A DNA stretch of 25,052 nt. It comes from Thermoplasmata archaeon (lineage in GTDB: Archaea; Thermoplasmatota; Thermoplasmata; Thermoplasmatales; Thermoplasmataceae). Below the pieces are notes generated by a model. The model had not been told where the DNA came from and searched no databases. It saw only the letters and a list, made by a program, of their open reading frames with translations. The stretch spans positions 1 to 25,052 of the forward strand of contig JAKAUD010000220.1 of NCBI GenBank assembly GCA_021827885.1, given 5' to 3'. Shown piece by piece: positions 17,945-24,453 of this stretch. Within the stretch, counting starts at the first letter, position 1. Each line of letters starts with the position of its first letter. Both the position numbers and the translations under genes were made by a program.

Positions 17945-18136
17945 ATGAGCAAGAAAGCCACTAAGCTTGCGATGTGGATGAATTGCGAAACGATTATGTT
18001 GTTTCATGAGACGAGGAAGCAGAAGTAAATCCATTGGATAAGTCCTGAAAAATGGCATGATGGCGATTGCTTCGATGAAATCCTCTATAAGAGGTTGGGA
18101 ACGCCTCTGTATTCCGACCAGACACGATACAAATAA
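17945..18136 (+). pseudogene. Decayed small reading frame directly downstream of treX
   Basis: An ATG 20 bases after treX opens 27 codons to a TAA at 18026-18028. In the same frame another 35 codons follow without interruption to a TAA at 18134-18136. Both halves have protein-like composition: MSKKATKLAMWMNCETIMLF before the stop, and WISPEKWHDGDCFDEILYKR after it. The second half has no start codon of its own. A former gene of about 62 residues at the operon's end, killed by one nonsense change, explains this best. I do not recognise the family. Confidence 0.4.
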
Positions 18137-18338
18137 AGGCGTATCCCGATTGCATGCAGACAGGGATGAGTATGATTGTAGATATAATCGTATTTTATTA
18201 ATGACATTCTGCCAACAAATTAAGATTGCTTTGTTTGTACCTTCATTACCTAACGTTTACCACTTTCGAATATTAAACCGAGCTAATATGACTATTTTCT
18301 TTAGATTAGTGTACTATGTCAATATCTGTCACGATAGA
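18137..18338. other. AT-rich intergenic stretch with no recognised gene
   Basis: The stretch between the decayed frame and the promoter of the secreted-protein gene holds only short open frames and no RNA fold I can support. Confidence 0.4.
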
Positions 18339-18360
18339 TTTATAGAGAGAGAGAGAGAGA
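18339..18360 (+). promoter_or_regulatory. TATA box followed directly by an (AG)8 repeat
   Basis: TTTATA at 18339-18344 runs straight into eight AG repeats ending at 18360. The GTG start at 18371 lies about 29 bases after the TATA centre. The repeat therefore sits between the TATA box and the predicted RNA start, where gain or loss of AG units would change promoter spacing. Confidence 0.5.
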
Positions 18361-18370
18361 TTCGGGATTC

Positions 18371-19552
18371 GTGAAAATAAGAAACAAACTAATAGGAATA
18401 ACAGCGATCCTGATAGTGATCCTGTTTATTGGAATGTCAGCACAACCTGCAGTAACACCAAACACAACGCAACAAACGGTATCTGCGAGTTCCATATCTG
18501 TCAAAGAACAGAAAGCATATGATAATCACTTCATATCAAATCCAGTTAACACATCTGATCAGTTTTCAAACGCATTCATGTCTTGGATGATTAACAGAGA
18601 ACATGCAAACCCTTACAATGGAGGAAACATATCGAAATTTCATATGAATTCAAACTCAAGTAATATGAAGACATTACTCTCCCAATTCTTATCAGCCAAT
18701 CCCTCGGCAGTTATTCTATTACAAAAAATAATAGATCAGGAACAGAAAAAGTTTAATCGAGAAAACAGAGCTATGCACTCCAAGTTTCTTAATATGATAA
18801 AGAGTGGTAAATTGAACAGAACCTCTAAATACACAATAAGAGAATATGGAAGTAACTACACATTTCTCCGATCAAGAACATTAAGTGGATTACCTTCTGG
18901 CGCTCCAACAGCAAACGGAGAATGGGTAATGGTTCAGGTCAATTATTTTGGAATACCTATGTATCAAATAGGGCCATGGTGGAACCCAGGGGGAGGTTTT
19001 TGGTACACTATCCCTCTTGGCGAAAATGATGTCATTAATTTCCTTTACGTTGGACCTTCGGCACAAAATTACTTTAATCAACAATCCAATACTTTTAATG
19101 ATTTTAGCTGGGCATCAATAGGTACCGGAGCGTTATTCTTTTTAATACAACAAATTCTTAACCGTATCCCATTGGGAGAAGATTGGGCAACATTTTCTGC
19201 AGAAGTTGCACCAATAGCTGCAGGATTGGCTGCTGGTTTTATTACTGTTGGGGCAATAGAACAATACTTTACACAGCAGTTTCAGAAAATATATGATTCA
19301 ACTTATTCAAATCCAATAAACGGAAACCCGAAAGAAATGTGGATGTATTATTCCATTGATTACGTTTATGCCGGAATAGGTTCTTCATTTACTTGGAATG
19401 GGTATACGAACACGGGTTCAGTTGCTGTGCTCCCATATTTACCGTTGTTCAGCAATAATCCTGCATTCATTGTGACAGCTGGAGCTTTGTCAGGGTTAAC
19501 TCATTCAATAGCAGGAAAGATAGGATGGAACAACTGGGGGTCCTATTCTTAG
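18371..19552 (+). CDS. Secreted protein of unknown function with hydrophobic Gly/Ala-rich segments
   Basis: The 393-residue protein starts with a clear signal peptide (basic MKIRNK, hydrophobic 8-23, then polar). The mature part is rich in Asn, Ser and Gln, has many N-glycosylation sequons and no cysteine. Residues 100-150 are helical and charged. The middle (about 195-215) is Trp/Gly/Pro-rich (GPWWNPGGGFWY). Hydrophobic segments follow at about 248-263, 276-297 (APIAAGLAAGF) and 364-383. These are weaker than normal anchors and resemble membrane-active or buried helices. I do not know the family. GTG is taken as start because the TATA box fits a leaderless transcript. A small membrane protein follows 11 bases after the stop, which could be an immunity or anchoring partner; that is speculation. 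Confidence 0.7.
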   Translation: MKIRNKLIGITAILIVILFIGMSAQPAVTPNTTQQTVSASSISVKEQKAYDNHFISNPVNTSDQFSNAFMSWMINREHANPYNGGNISKFHMNSNSSNMKTLLSQFLSANPSAVILLQKIIDQEQKKFNRENRAMHSKFLNMIKSGKLNRTSKYTIREYGSNYTFLRSRTLSGLPSGAPTANGEWVMVQVNYFGIPMYQIGPWWNPGGGFWYTIPLGENDVINFLYVGPSAQNYFNQQSNTFNDFSWASIGTGALFFLIQQILNRIPLGEDWATFSAEVAPIAAGLAAGFITVGAIEQYFTQQFQKIYDSTYSNPINGNPKEMWMYYSIDYVYAGIGSSFTWNGYTNTGSVAVLPYLPLFSNNPAFIVTAGALSGLTHSIAGKIGWNNWGSYS

Positions 19553-19563
19553 GGTTGTATATA

Positions 19564-19872
19564 ATGATAATTAACTCTTACCTTATTTTTTTATTTGCGA
19601 TAGCTCTTGTATTTTTTTTCATACTCAATATGTATATTATCAGAGAAAAGAAATATTTTATTTTGAGGATTTTAAACGTATTTATTGCTATTCTTCCGAT
19701 CTATTGGTTTTATTATGGTATAATAACTAATAATCCGCCATCATTAGGAACCTCAAATCATTTAATTCGTGGTGATGAGTATATGTTGGTATATGCCTCT
19801 TACATTGTTGTTTGGTTGGCTATTGGAAATTTGAAATTAAAGGATTATATTGACAAACATCCAAAGAGATAG
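19564..19872 (+). CDS. Small membrane protein, unknown function, behind the secreted-protein gene
   Basis: The 102-residue protein has about three membrane segments (roughly 5-22, 31-49 and 75-91) and ends in a basic, soluble tail DKHPKR. I take ATG 19564, 11 bases after the upstream stop. The frame stays open to an ATG at 19525, inside the upstream gene, and that longer version would overlap it by 28 bases. Close spacing and the lack of a promoter indicate co-transcription with the secreted protein. No family is recognised. A role in immunity to, processing of or display of the secreted product is conceivable but not shown. Confidence 0.6.
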   Translation: MIINSYLIFLFAIALVFFFILNMYIIREKKYFILRILNVFIAILPIYWFYYGIITNNPPSLGTSNHLIRGDEYMLVYASYIVVWLAIGNLKLKDYIDKHPKR

Positions 19873-19953
19873 ATCAACAACTCATTTGGGCCCTCAATCA
19901 ATATTGATGAATAAATAAATATCGAACTTTTTTGCTTGGAGTAATTGATTACT
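19873..19953. other. Intergenic stretch with a 12-base palindrome and T run
   Basis: ATCAATATTGAT at 19897-19908 is a perfect palindrome, followed by a T6 run at 19927-19933. This may terminate the secreted-protein unit. Nothing else is seen. Confidence 0.3.
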
Positions 19954-20231
19954 GATTCAGCAAATACCTGAACTCACTATATTTAGGTACATATTCCTTT
20001 ACCATTTATGGAATCTCTAGCTACAGTGCAAGCGTTTATTCTGGTCAGATTACTGTCGCCGACGGTAACTAGACTTTTGCAATTAATTGTATGCCTGTAC
20101 ACTATACTATAATGCTTAAAGAGACTGGTTTAGAGTCAAACGATGTCTGGCATGTCAGCATAAGTGTTCAGACAGGGATGCACGCAAGGGGAACACTGAT
20201 ATCCACAGAGAGGCAACGTTATGAGCGATAG
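19954..20231 (+). pseudogene. Remnant of an 'ETG-repeat' surface protein
   Basis: One forward frame reads NSLYLGTYSFTIYGISSYSA, then GQITVADG and a TAG at 20070-20072, then continues in frame with VHYTIMLKETGLESNDVW and HVSI. This is the same domain found twice in each surface protein further on (pattern NGTYxYTI ... FTETGL ... WYVNI). The frame is closed upstream by TGA, broken by the internal TAG, and soon diverges. It has no start codon, signal peptide or anchor. It is on the plus strand, opposite to its two relatives. This is a dead fragment left by rearrangement. Confidence 0.6.
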
Positions 20232-20243
20232 CGACCTTAGAAC

Positions 20244-20262
20244 CTCCTTTAGCTTTAAGGAG
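20244..20262. repeat. Short inverted repeat
   Basis: CTCCTT and AAGGAG pair across a seven-base loop in the gap between the surface-protein remnant and vapC. It may be a terminator-like hairpin or chance. The rest of 20232-20350 shows no gene. Confidence 0.25.
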
Positions 20263-20350
20263 AGTATGTCAGAAACTCTAAAAAATATCCAATGTTCGTA
20301 TGCAAGGAAGTTGAAATTCTAGTAGTAATTTGATCGAGCGTGGCTCTCAT

Positions 20351-20797
20351 TCATAGAATCAAAGAGGTCTTTATGTTCATTCTCTTTGCCGCTTCAGCCA
20401 ATAATTTATCCGATGTCCAGAATGTCTTAGCACCTGACCTGAAGTAAGTAGCAATTTGCACCGCATCAGCAATATATATGTGCTGTTCCAAAACGTATTT
20501 AATTGAATCAGTGATGATCTCTTCGTCAACAGGAAATATCTCAAGAGAACCTTGCTTTGCCAGTCTCTGAATGTCGCTCAAGAAATTGACCATTGATTCT
20601 CGACCATTAATAATATTCTTTCTGTCATACTTGTCAAAAACTACTGCAACTTCTCCAATATTCCATGCAGAGAAAACGATCGACAAATCACCCATTTCAG
20701 CCTTTCTCATTAGATCATTGGATTCATTTGTTCCGCTCTCTTCCAGGTATCTTTTAACCAGGAAGCTGGTATCAAGACAGTCGATTCTTCCTGTCAT
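20351..20797 (-). CDS. vapC: VapC-type PIN-domain toxin ribonuclease
   Basis: This 148-residue PIN-domain protein has the full acidic set for metal-dependent RNA cleavage: Asp9 (CLDTSFLVKRY), Glu49 (WNIGEVA), Asp111 (YIADAVQIA) and Asp130 (FWTSDKLL). PIN toxins of VapBC pairs cut specific RNAs such as tRNAs to stop translation; the target here is unknown. The gene begins 26 bases inside the end of the preceding ribbon-helix-helix antitoxin gene, the usual toxin-antitoxin overlap. It looks intact, unlike the second PIN gene at 23.9 kb. Confidence 0.88.
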   Translation of the reverse strand: MTGRIDCLDTSFLVKRYLEESGTNESNDLMRKAEMGDLSIVFSAWNIGEVAVVFDKYDRKNIINGRESMVNFLSDIQRLAKQGSLEIFPVDEEIITDSIKYVLEQHIYIADAVQIATYFRSGAKTFWTSDKLLAEAAKRMNIKTSLIL

Positions 20798-21056
20798 CTC
20801 TCATCTCACGGATAGTAGTAGAACTATCTAACCCTGCGGGTATTTTTTGTATTTTCAAAGATACTTCATCAAAACTTCTATATCCGATACTGAACCCCAA
20901 TTTCTTGGCGACTTCCGAAATGATGTTAAGAGAAACCAATGACTGCATAGATTCTTCTGTGAATTCACTCAGACTTTTTCCACGCTTAAGCAATTGAATC
21001 TTTGCAGATTTCAAAAGTTCTGAATCAACAGAGAGGGTTAACTTAGTTTTTGTCAT
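20772..21056 (-). CDS. vapB: VapB-type ribbon-helix-helix antitoxin
   Basis: The 94-residue protein starts with KTKLTLSVDSELLKSAKIQL and RGKSLSEFTEE, a beta strand followed by two helices, as in ribbon-helix-helix DNA-binding antitoxins. The C-terminal half should wrap the PIN toxin encoded next. I choose ATG 21056. The TATA box at 21079-21086 is centred 26 bases upstream, giving a leaderless start; the open frame extends to 21140 but would run through the promoter. The palindrome at 21063-21076 lies between TATA and start, ideal for autorepression by this protein with its toxin. Confidence 0.85.
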   Translation of the reverse strand: MTKTKLTLSVDSELLKSAKIQLLKRGKSLSEFTEESMQSLVSLNIISEVAKKLGFSIGYRSFDEVSLKIQKIPAGLDSSTTIREMRDDRKNRLS

Positions 21057-21062
21057 CGCACA

Positions 21063-21076
21063 TAAATACGTATTTA
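21063..21076. promoter_or_regulatory. Palindromic operator of vapBC
   Basis: TAAATACGTATTTA is a perfect 14-base palindrome between the TATA box and the vapB start. A second half site, ACGTAT, overlaps the TATA box. Ribbon-helix-helix antitoxins bind such inverted repeats; binding here is inferred. Confidence 0.6.
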
Positions 21077-21078
21077 CG

Positions 21079-21086
21079 TATATAAA
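21079..21086 (-). promoter_or_regulatory. TATA box of vapBC
   Basis: TTTATATA on the minus strand, centred 26 bases before the ATG at 21056, fixes a leaderless vapB start. Confidence 0.6.
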
Positions 21087-21173
21087 CATTGTTTTGTGGA
21101 ATTTTCTTAACCATATACTATGAAAGAATTTTTTGATCATACTTCATAGCGTGCGGAGTACGAGCCTGGGAAA

Positions 21174-21282
21174 GACCGCCGATCTCTTTTATGAGTTTTG
21201 AACTTGCTAATTAGGTTGGCGGTTTACGGACCGATACCATGTCCTCGTAAGAGGATGGATAGTAGAATGTCTATCGGTCACA
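21174..21282. other. Unexplained intergenic segment with nested inverted repeats
   Basis: GACCGCC (21174-21180) can pair with GGCGGTT (21218-21224). GACCGATA (21229-21236) pairs perfectly with TATCGGTC (21272-21279), and ACA follows at once. Inside it CCA-TG-TCCTC pairs with GAGGA-TGG around a GTAA loop of GNRA type (21237-21259). This could be a structured RNA or a mobile-element end. On the minus strand the same DNA gives partly protein-like but stop-broken frames, so a decayed gene is an alternative. The rest of 21087-21440 shows nothing I can name. Confidence 0.3.
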
Positions 21283-21440
21283 AATTTCCCGGAATTACCA
21301 TGGAGTTATTGACATGGATTCACTATCTTCAGACAGTTTTATTTCTATTACTAAAAAATGCGGGATAGTATGCATGGACGTTATGAAATCAACACATTAG
21401 GAAGGGATCGCACATCACGTTGATAAAATAAGGGAAGCGA

Positions 21441-23231
21441 TTATTTCTTCCTCCTGGTCATGAATATCGCCGAACCCACGACTACTACTGCCACCACCAC
21501 TCCGATTATGCTATAGAGTTCTATGCCAGATATGCCCGAAGTGGATGGTTTAGACGGTTGCGAATAAGCGGTGAATGTGACTGATACTGTCTTTGATTGG
21601 CCATTAATTACTACCGTATTGCCATTAGCATAGAAATTTGCATTGTTGGTTCCTATGGTGTATGCATATGTTCCATTGGTCAAATTTACAGAATAATTGG
21701 ATCCTGTTATTGCTCCAGAATCATGTCCTGTTATATTCACGTACCAAACTGATCCTGAAGACAGTCCTGTTTCCTTGAATGTAACTTTGTACGTTACCGG
21801 TGAGAAAACCACAGTAGGCAAGGTCATGGCAGATCCCGAGACGGTAAAAGTCCCGGCATGGGAAGAAGGTGCATATGACTTGTCACCTGTGGAATTCGTG
21901 AAACTATAGGTGCCATTGACCAGGTTGAATGTTATTGTATTGGTTGAGGCACTTCCGTGGAAAATATGTCCAATGCTGTTAGTAACGTTGGCATACCACG
22001 CAGTATCTGATGTCAGTCCTGTTTCTGTGAAAGTTACAGAATATGTTTGATACCCTAAAACTGACACGTTGTTTGAAAAATCATTTGTAACATATATGTA
22101 ACCGTTTGAATTGTCAAAAGCCACTCCACATGGATGCTGGCCTACATTGATACTTTGAATTACCTTGTCTGTGAATGTGTTAATCACTGACACATTGTTT
22201 GAACCACTATTTGCAACATAAATGTACCCGTTGAAATTGTCAAATACTGCCTGATTGGGAAACCCTCCCACGGTTATATTTTGAATTACCTTATCTGTAG
22301 ATGTATTAATAACCGACACGTTATTATCTCCGTAGTCTGATACGTATAGATACCCGTTTGAAATGTCGCATATAATTGAGACCGGCTCCCTACGTACGGT
22401 GATATTCTGGACAACCTTATTTGTTGCCCCATTTATTACGGATACATTTCCATTACAGCAGTTTGTAACATATACATATCCGTTCGAGAGATCGAAAGCT
22501 TCTCCCACAGGGTGTTTACCTACGGTGATATTCTGGACAACCTTATTTGTTACCCCATTTATAACCGATACATTGTTTGAATAACGGTTTGACACATATA
22601 AGTTTCCGTTTGATCTATCAATTGCTACCATGCATGGACCCTTTCCTACGCTGATATTTTTAATAATTTTCCCCGTTGAGGGGTTAATAACCGAGACATT
22701 GCTTGATCCAGAGTTTGCAACATATATGTATCCATTTAAGCTATCATACGTCACTCCCAATGGGCATTTACCTACAGTAATATTTTGAATAACCTTATTT
22801 GTTGCCCCGTTTATTACTGAAGTGCTGTTCGAACAGGCATTTACAACATATATGTACCCATTTGAACCATCGTATGCCACTCTTCCCGGACTTTTACTCA
22901 CATTGACAGTGTGTAACACCTTTATACTACTGGAAATAGATACATTTCCTGCCCCGTGTCGATATACAATTCTATTGTTTATTGATAAACGTGCATCTCT
23001 GGATTTAATAATATTCATAGCAAGAGGGTTTTTGGCAGCAGAGGTGAAGGCATACTTTGCAATCCCTGCATTAAACATGCTGCTCGTATGATCGGAAGGA
23101 GTAGCACTGGTGTTAGGCTTGTACTCTGAAACCATAAATTGCCCATTATAACCTGCTATTGCACTAAATGACATTCCCACAAATACTATTGCCAAAAGCA
23201 AAACTGATAGTCTCAGGAGTCGCCCGATCAT
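21441..23231 (-). CDS. Cell-surface protein: seven-bladed YVTN beta-propeller, two ETG domains, C-terminal anchor
   Basis: The 596-residue protein is exported and anchored. It has a signal peptide (about 1-27, LLLAIVFVGMSFSAIAG) and a spacer to residue 103. Seven YVTN repeats of 42 residues start at 104, 146, 188, 230, 272, 314 and 356, each reading like KVxQNITVGxxPxGxxxDxS and then NGYIYVxNxxSNNVSVI. These should close into a seven-bladed propeller. Two beta-sandwich-like domains with TFTETGL...WYVNI...NGTYSYTI follow (about 396-478 and 479-556), then a Ser/Pro linker and one membrane helix (about 573-590) with an MTRRKK tail. Sequons (NVS, NIT) recur in every blade. It probably forms part of the cell coat or mediates adhesion. 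A TATA-like TATTTAT near 23252-23258 suits a leaderless ATG at 23231. A close relative lies at 24454. Confidence 0.88.
   Translation of the reverse strand: MIGRLLRLSVLLLAIVFVGMSFSAIAGYNGQFMVSEYKPNTSATPSDHTSSMFNAGIAKYAFTSAAKNPLAMNIIKSRDARLSINNRIVYRHGAGNVSISSSIKVLHTVNVSKSPGRVAYDGSNGYIYVVNACSNSTSVINGATNKVIQNITVGKCPLGVTYDSLNGYIYVANSGSSNVSVINPSTGKIIKNISVGKGPCMVAIDRSNGNLYVSNRYSNNVSVINGVTNKVVQNITVGKHPVGEAFDLSNGYVYVTNCCNGNVSVINGATNKVVQNITVRREPVSIICDISNGYLYVSDYGDNNVSVINTSTDKVIQNITVGGFPNQAVFDNFNGYIYVANSGSNNVSVINTFTDKVIQSINVGQHPCGVAFDNSNGYIYVTNDFSNNVSVLGYQTYSVTFTETGLTSDTAWYANVTNSIGHIFHGSASTNTITFNLVNGTYSFTNSTGDKSYAPSSHAGTFTVSGSAMTLPTVVFSPVTYKVTFKETGLSSGSVWYVNITGHDSGAITGSNYSVNLTNGTYAYTIGTNNANFYANGNTVVINGQSKTVSVTFTAYSQPSKPSTSGISGIELYSIIGVVVAVVVVGSAIFMTRRKK
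21642..21747 (-). repeat. Direct repeat shared with 24655-24760
   Basis: Two blocks are identical between the paralogous surface genes. 21642-21677 equals 24655-24690 (36 bases), and 21711-21747 equals 24724-24760 (37 bases). They encode the NGTYAYTIGTNN and WYVNITGHDSGA parts of the last ETG domain. Same orientation, about 3.0 kb apart. Confidence 0.8.
22034..22919 (-). repeat. Seven tandem 126-base coding repeats (YVTN blades)
   Basis: The coding DNA repeats every 126 bases (42 codons), with the strongest identity in the parts encoding the NITVG and NVSVIN strands. Such repeats can gain or lose blades by recombination; the present count of seven is a closed propeller. Confidence 0.75.
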
Positions 23232-23637
23232 AAAAATATAATTAAATGGAATATTTATTTTTTTGGTATCGTTTCTCTTTAACTACACATCCTTTATACA
23301 AGGAGTTATCGTGGGGGAAAATACCTCATCAATTCAATGGGGGCAGAAGATTATAGTTTGTATGACGTCTATAGCTTGTGTTATTGTAAGATTTTCATTT
23401 ATTGTTTCTAGGCTGTTTTTCAGGAAAATCATAAATAAAGCAAAAAAAGAGGGTATTAAATTGTCACAGATCGGAATAATGCGTTGTTATGCTTGTGTGG
23501 TCATTTGGGTGAGGATCGGGCTAATTCATCTGATCAATCCAATTGCATGAGCTAATGAAATCCGTACTATTCCGAAATGTATGCAGAATTATTTACATTT
23601 GGTAAAGCTATTATATATACAGAGGATAATAAGGCAA
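23232..23637. other. Intergenic region without a supported gene
   Basis: It contains the divergent promoters of the YVTN protein gene (TATA-like near 23252-23258) and of the AbrB-type antitoxin gene. A 95-codon frame at 23263-23550 on the plus strand has biased composition and no promoter of its own, so I do not call it. Its second half (FRKIINKAKKEGIKLSQIGI) might be debris of an older gene. Confidence 0.4.
23609..23617 (+). promoter_or_regulatory. TATA box of the AbrB-type antitoxin gene
   Basis: ATTATATAT is centred about 25 bases before the ATG at 23638, again fitting leaderless translation and favouring this start over the in-frame ATG at 23581. Confidence 0.5.
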
Positions 23638-23880
23638 ATGGCAAAGAAATGCACAATAAGTTCTAAGGGGCAAATAACACTTCCTAAAGATTTGAGAAAG
23701 AAATACCATTTGAACGAAGGGGAAAGTGTTCTAATATTGGACTCTGGGGAAGGTATTTTCATTAAGCATGGAAAGGAGACACTGAGAGGCATCTTGAAGG
23801 GAAAGATGGACATCAGAGAATTTGAAAAGGGTGTCAAGGTTCTAAGGGAAAGTGGAAGATGTGACAGACTTCATAACTGA
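23638..23880 (+). CDS. AbrB/SpoVT-type antitoxin, swapped-hairpin DNA-binding protein
   Basis: The 80-residue protein opens with CTISSKGQITLPKDLRKKYH and LNEGESVLIL, the signature of AbrB/MazE-like swapped-hairpin domains (about 3-45). The C-terminal part (GILKGKMDIREFEKGVKVLR) is the expected toxin-binding tail of antitoxins paired with PIN toxins. The start at 23638 is set by the TATA box upstream. The PIN gene that overlaps its end is broken, so this antitoxin has lost its partner here and may persist as an orphan regulator or guard against a related toxin. Confidence 0.8.
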   Translation: MAKKCTISSKGQITLPKDLRKKYHLNEGESVLILDSGEGIFIKHGKETLRGILKGKMDIREFEKGVKVLRESGRCDRLHN

Positions 23881-24228
23881 TACTGGTACACTTGCCAAGT
23901 ATCTTGAAGATAGTCTGCCAGACTCTGCACCCGCTGCATTTGGGCAAGCTGAATGAGGAGATGGTTCCATTATAGTTCCTCAAATAGTGGTGGGTGAGTT
24001 CATTTACATTGCTATAAAGGGAGACTAAAGGTTGCCGAACCAAAGAACTCAATTAAGTTTGTTTTAAAGGTATTAAAAGGAGCCTCTTTCATATATCAGC
24101 CTGTTTTCCCGGGAGAGGCATGGGATAACTTTCTCTCGCTTGAGGTTCCAGAGCTAGATGGCAGGCTAATTGATGCAGAAGCTCTATGTCGCAATGACCC
24201 TGCATTTCATGGATTTCCCAATCTATAA
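23861..24228 (+). pseudogene. Inactivated vapC (PIN-domain toxin)
   Basis: A GTG at 23861 overlaps the antitoxin end by 20 bases and opens a PIN domain: TDFITDTGTLAKYLED. The frame meets TGA at 23954-23956 (probably from CGA, in QAE-stop-GDGS). It resumes with IIVPQIVVGEFIYIAIKG, then shifts by one base near 24016-24020 at an A/G run. The other frame continues with LKVAEPKNSIKFVLKVLK, later VPELDGRLIDAEALCRND and PAFHGFPNL, and stops at 24228. The acidic residues of the active site can still be followed, so decay is recent. With one nonsense codon and one frameshift no toxin can be made. Confidence 0.8.
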
Positions 24229-24271
24229 ACAATTTGGAAATAATCAAAGACACATTTGTCATTTGCCTACT

Positions 24272-24414
24272 GTTGAAATGAGAAAGCTGGTTAGTTTGAG
24301 GGCAAGTACCTAAGGAATGGTGTTGACTTTGGTTCGCACTTAATTAGCTCTTTATGGGAAAGGCGAACAACCATTCAACTAAGCGCAGAGGACCGTGCGC
24401 AACTGAGGTTTTAA
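24272..24414 (+). pseudogene. Possible fragment of a decayed gene
   Basis: VEMRKLV in one frame is followed, after a one-base slip near 24293, by FEGKYLRNGVDFGSHLISSL and WERRTTIQLSAEDRAQLRF before TAA at 24412-24414. Composition is protein-like but there is no promoter and I recognise no family. It may be the tail of a lost gene. Confidence 0.25.
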
Positions 24415-24453
24415 TCGCATCTATACATTCGTGAAAAATTGATCGCAGAGAGA

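Noticed and set aside
17925..18338. Search for C/D-box RNA in the long gap after treX
   Set aside because: Isolated ATGATGG and CTGA strings occur, but not in the required C-D'-C'-D order or spacing.
22034..22919. Regular tandem repeats suggestive of a CRISPR array
   Set aside because: The 126-base period is an exact codon multiple within a long open frame and encodes YVTN blades. There are no short identical repeats with unrelated spacers.
23263..23550. 95-codon plus-strand frame before the AbrB-type antitoxin
   Set aside because: It overlaps the promoter of the YVTN gene, has no TATA box at the right distance and no recognisable domain.
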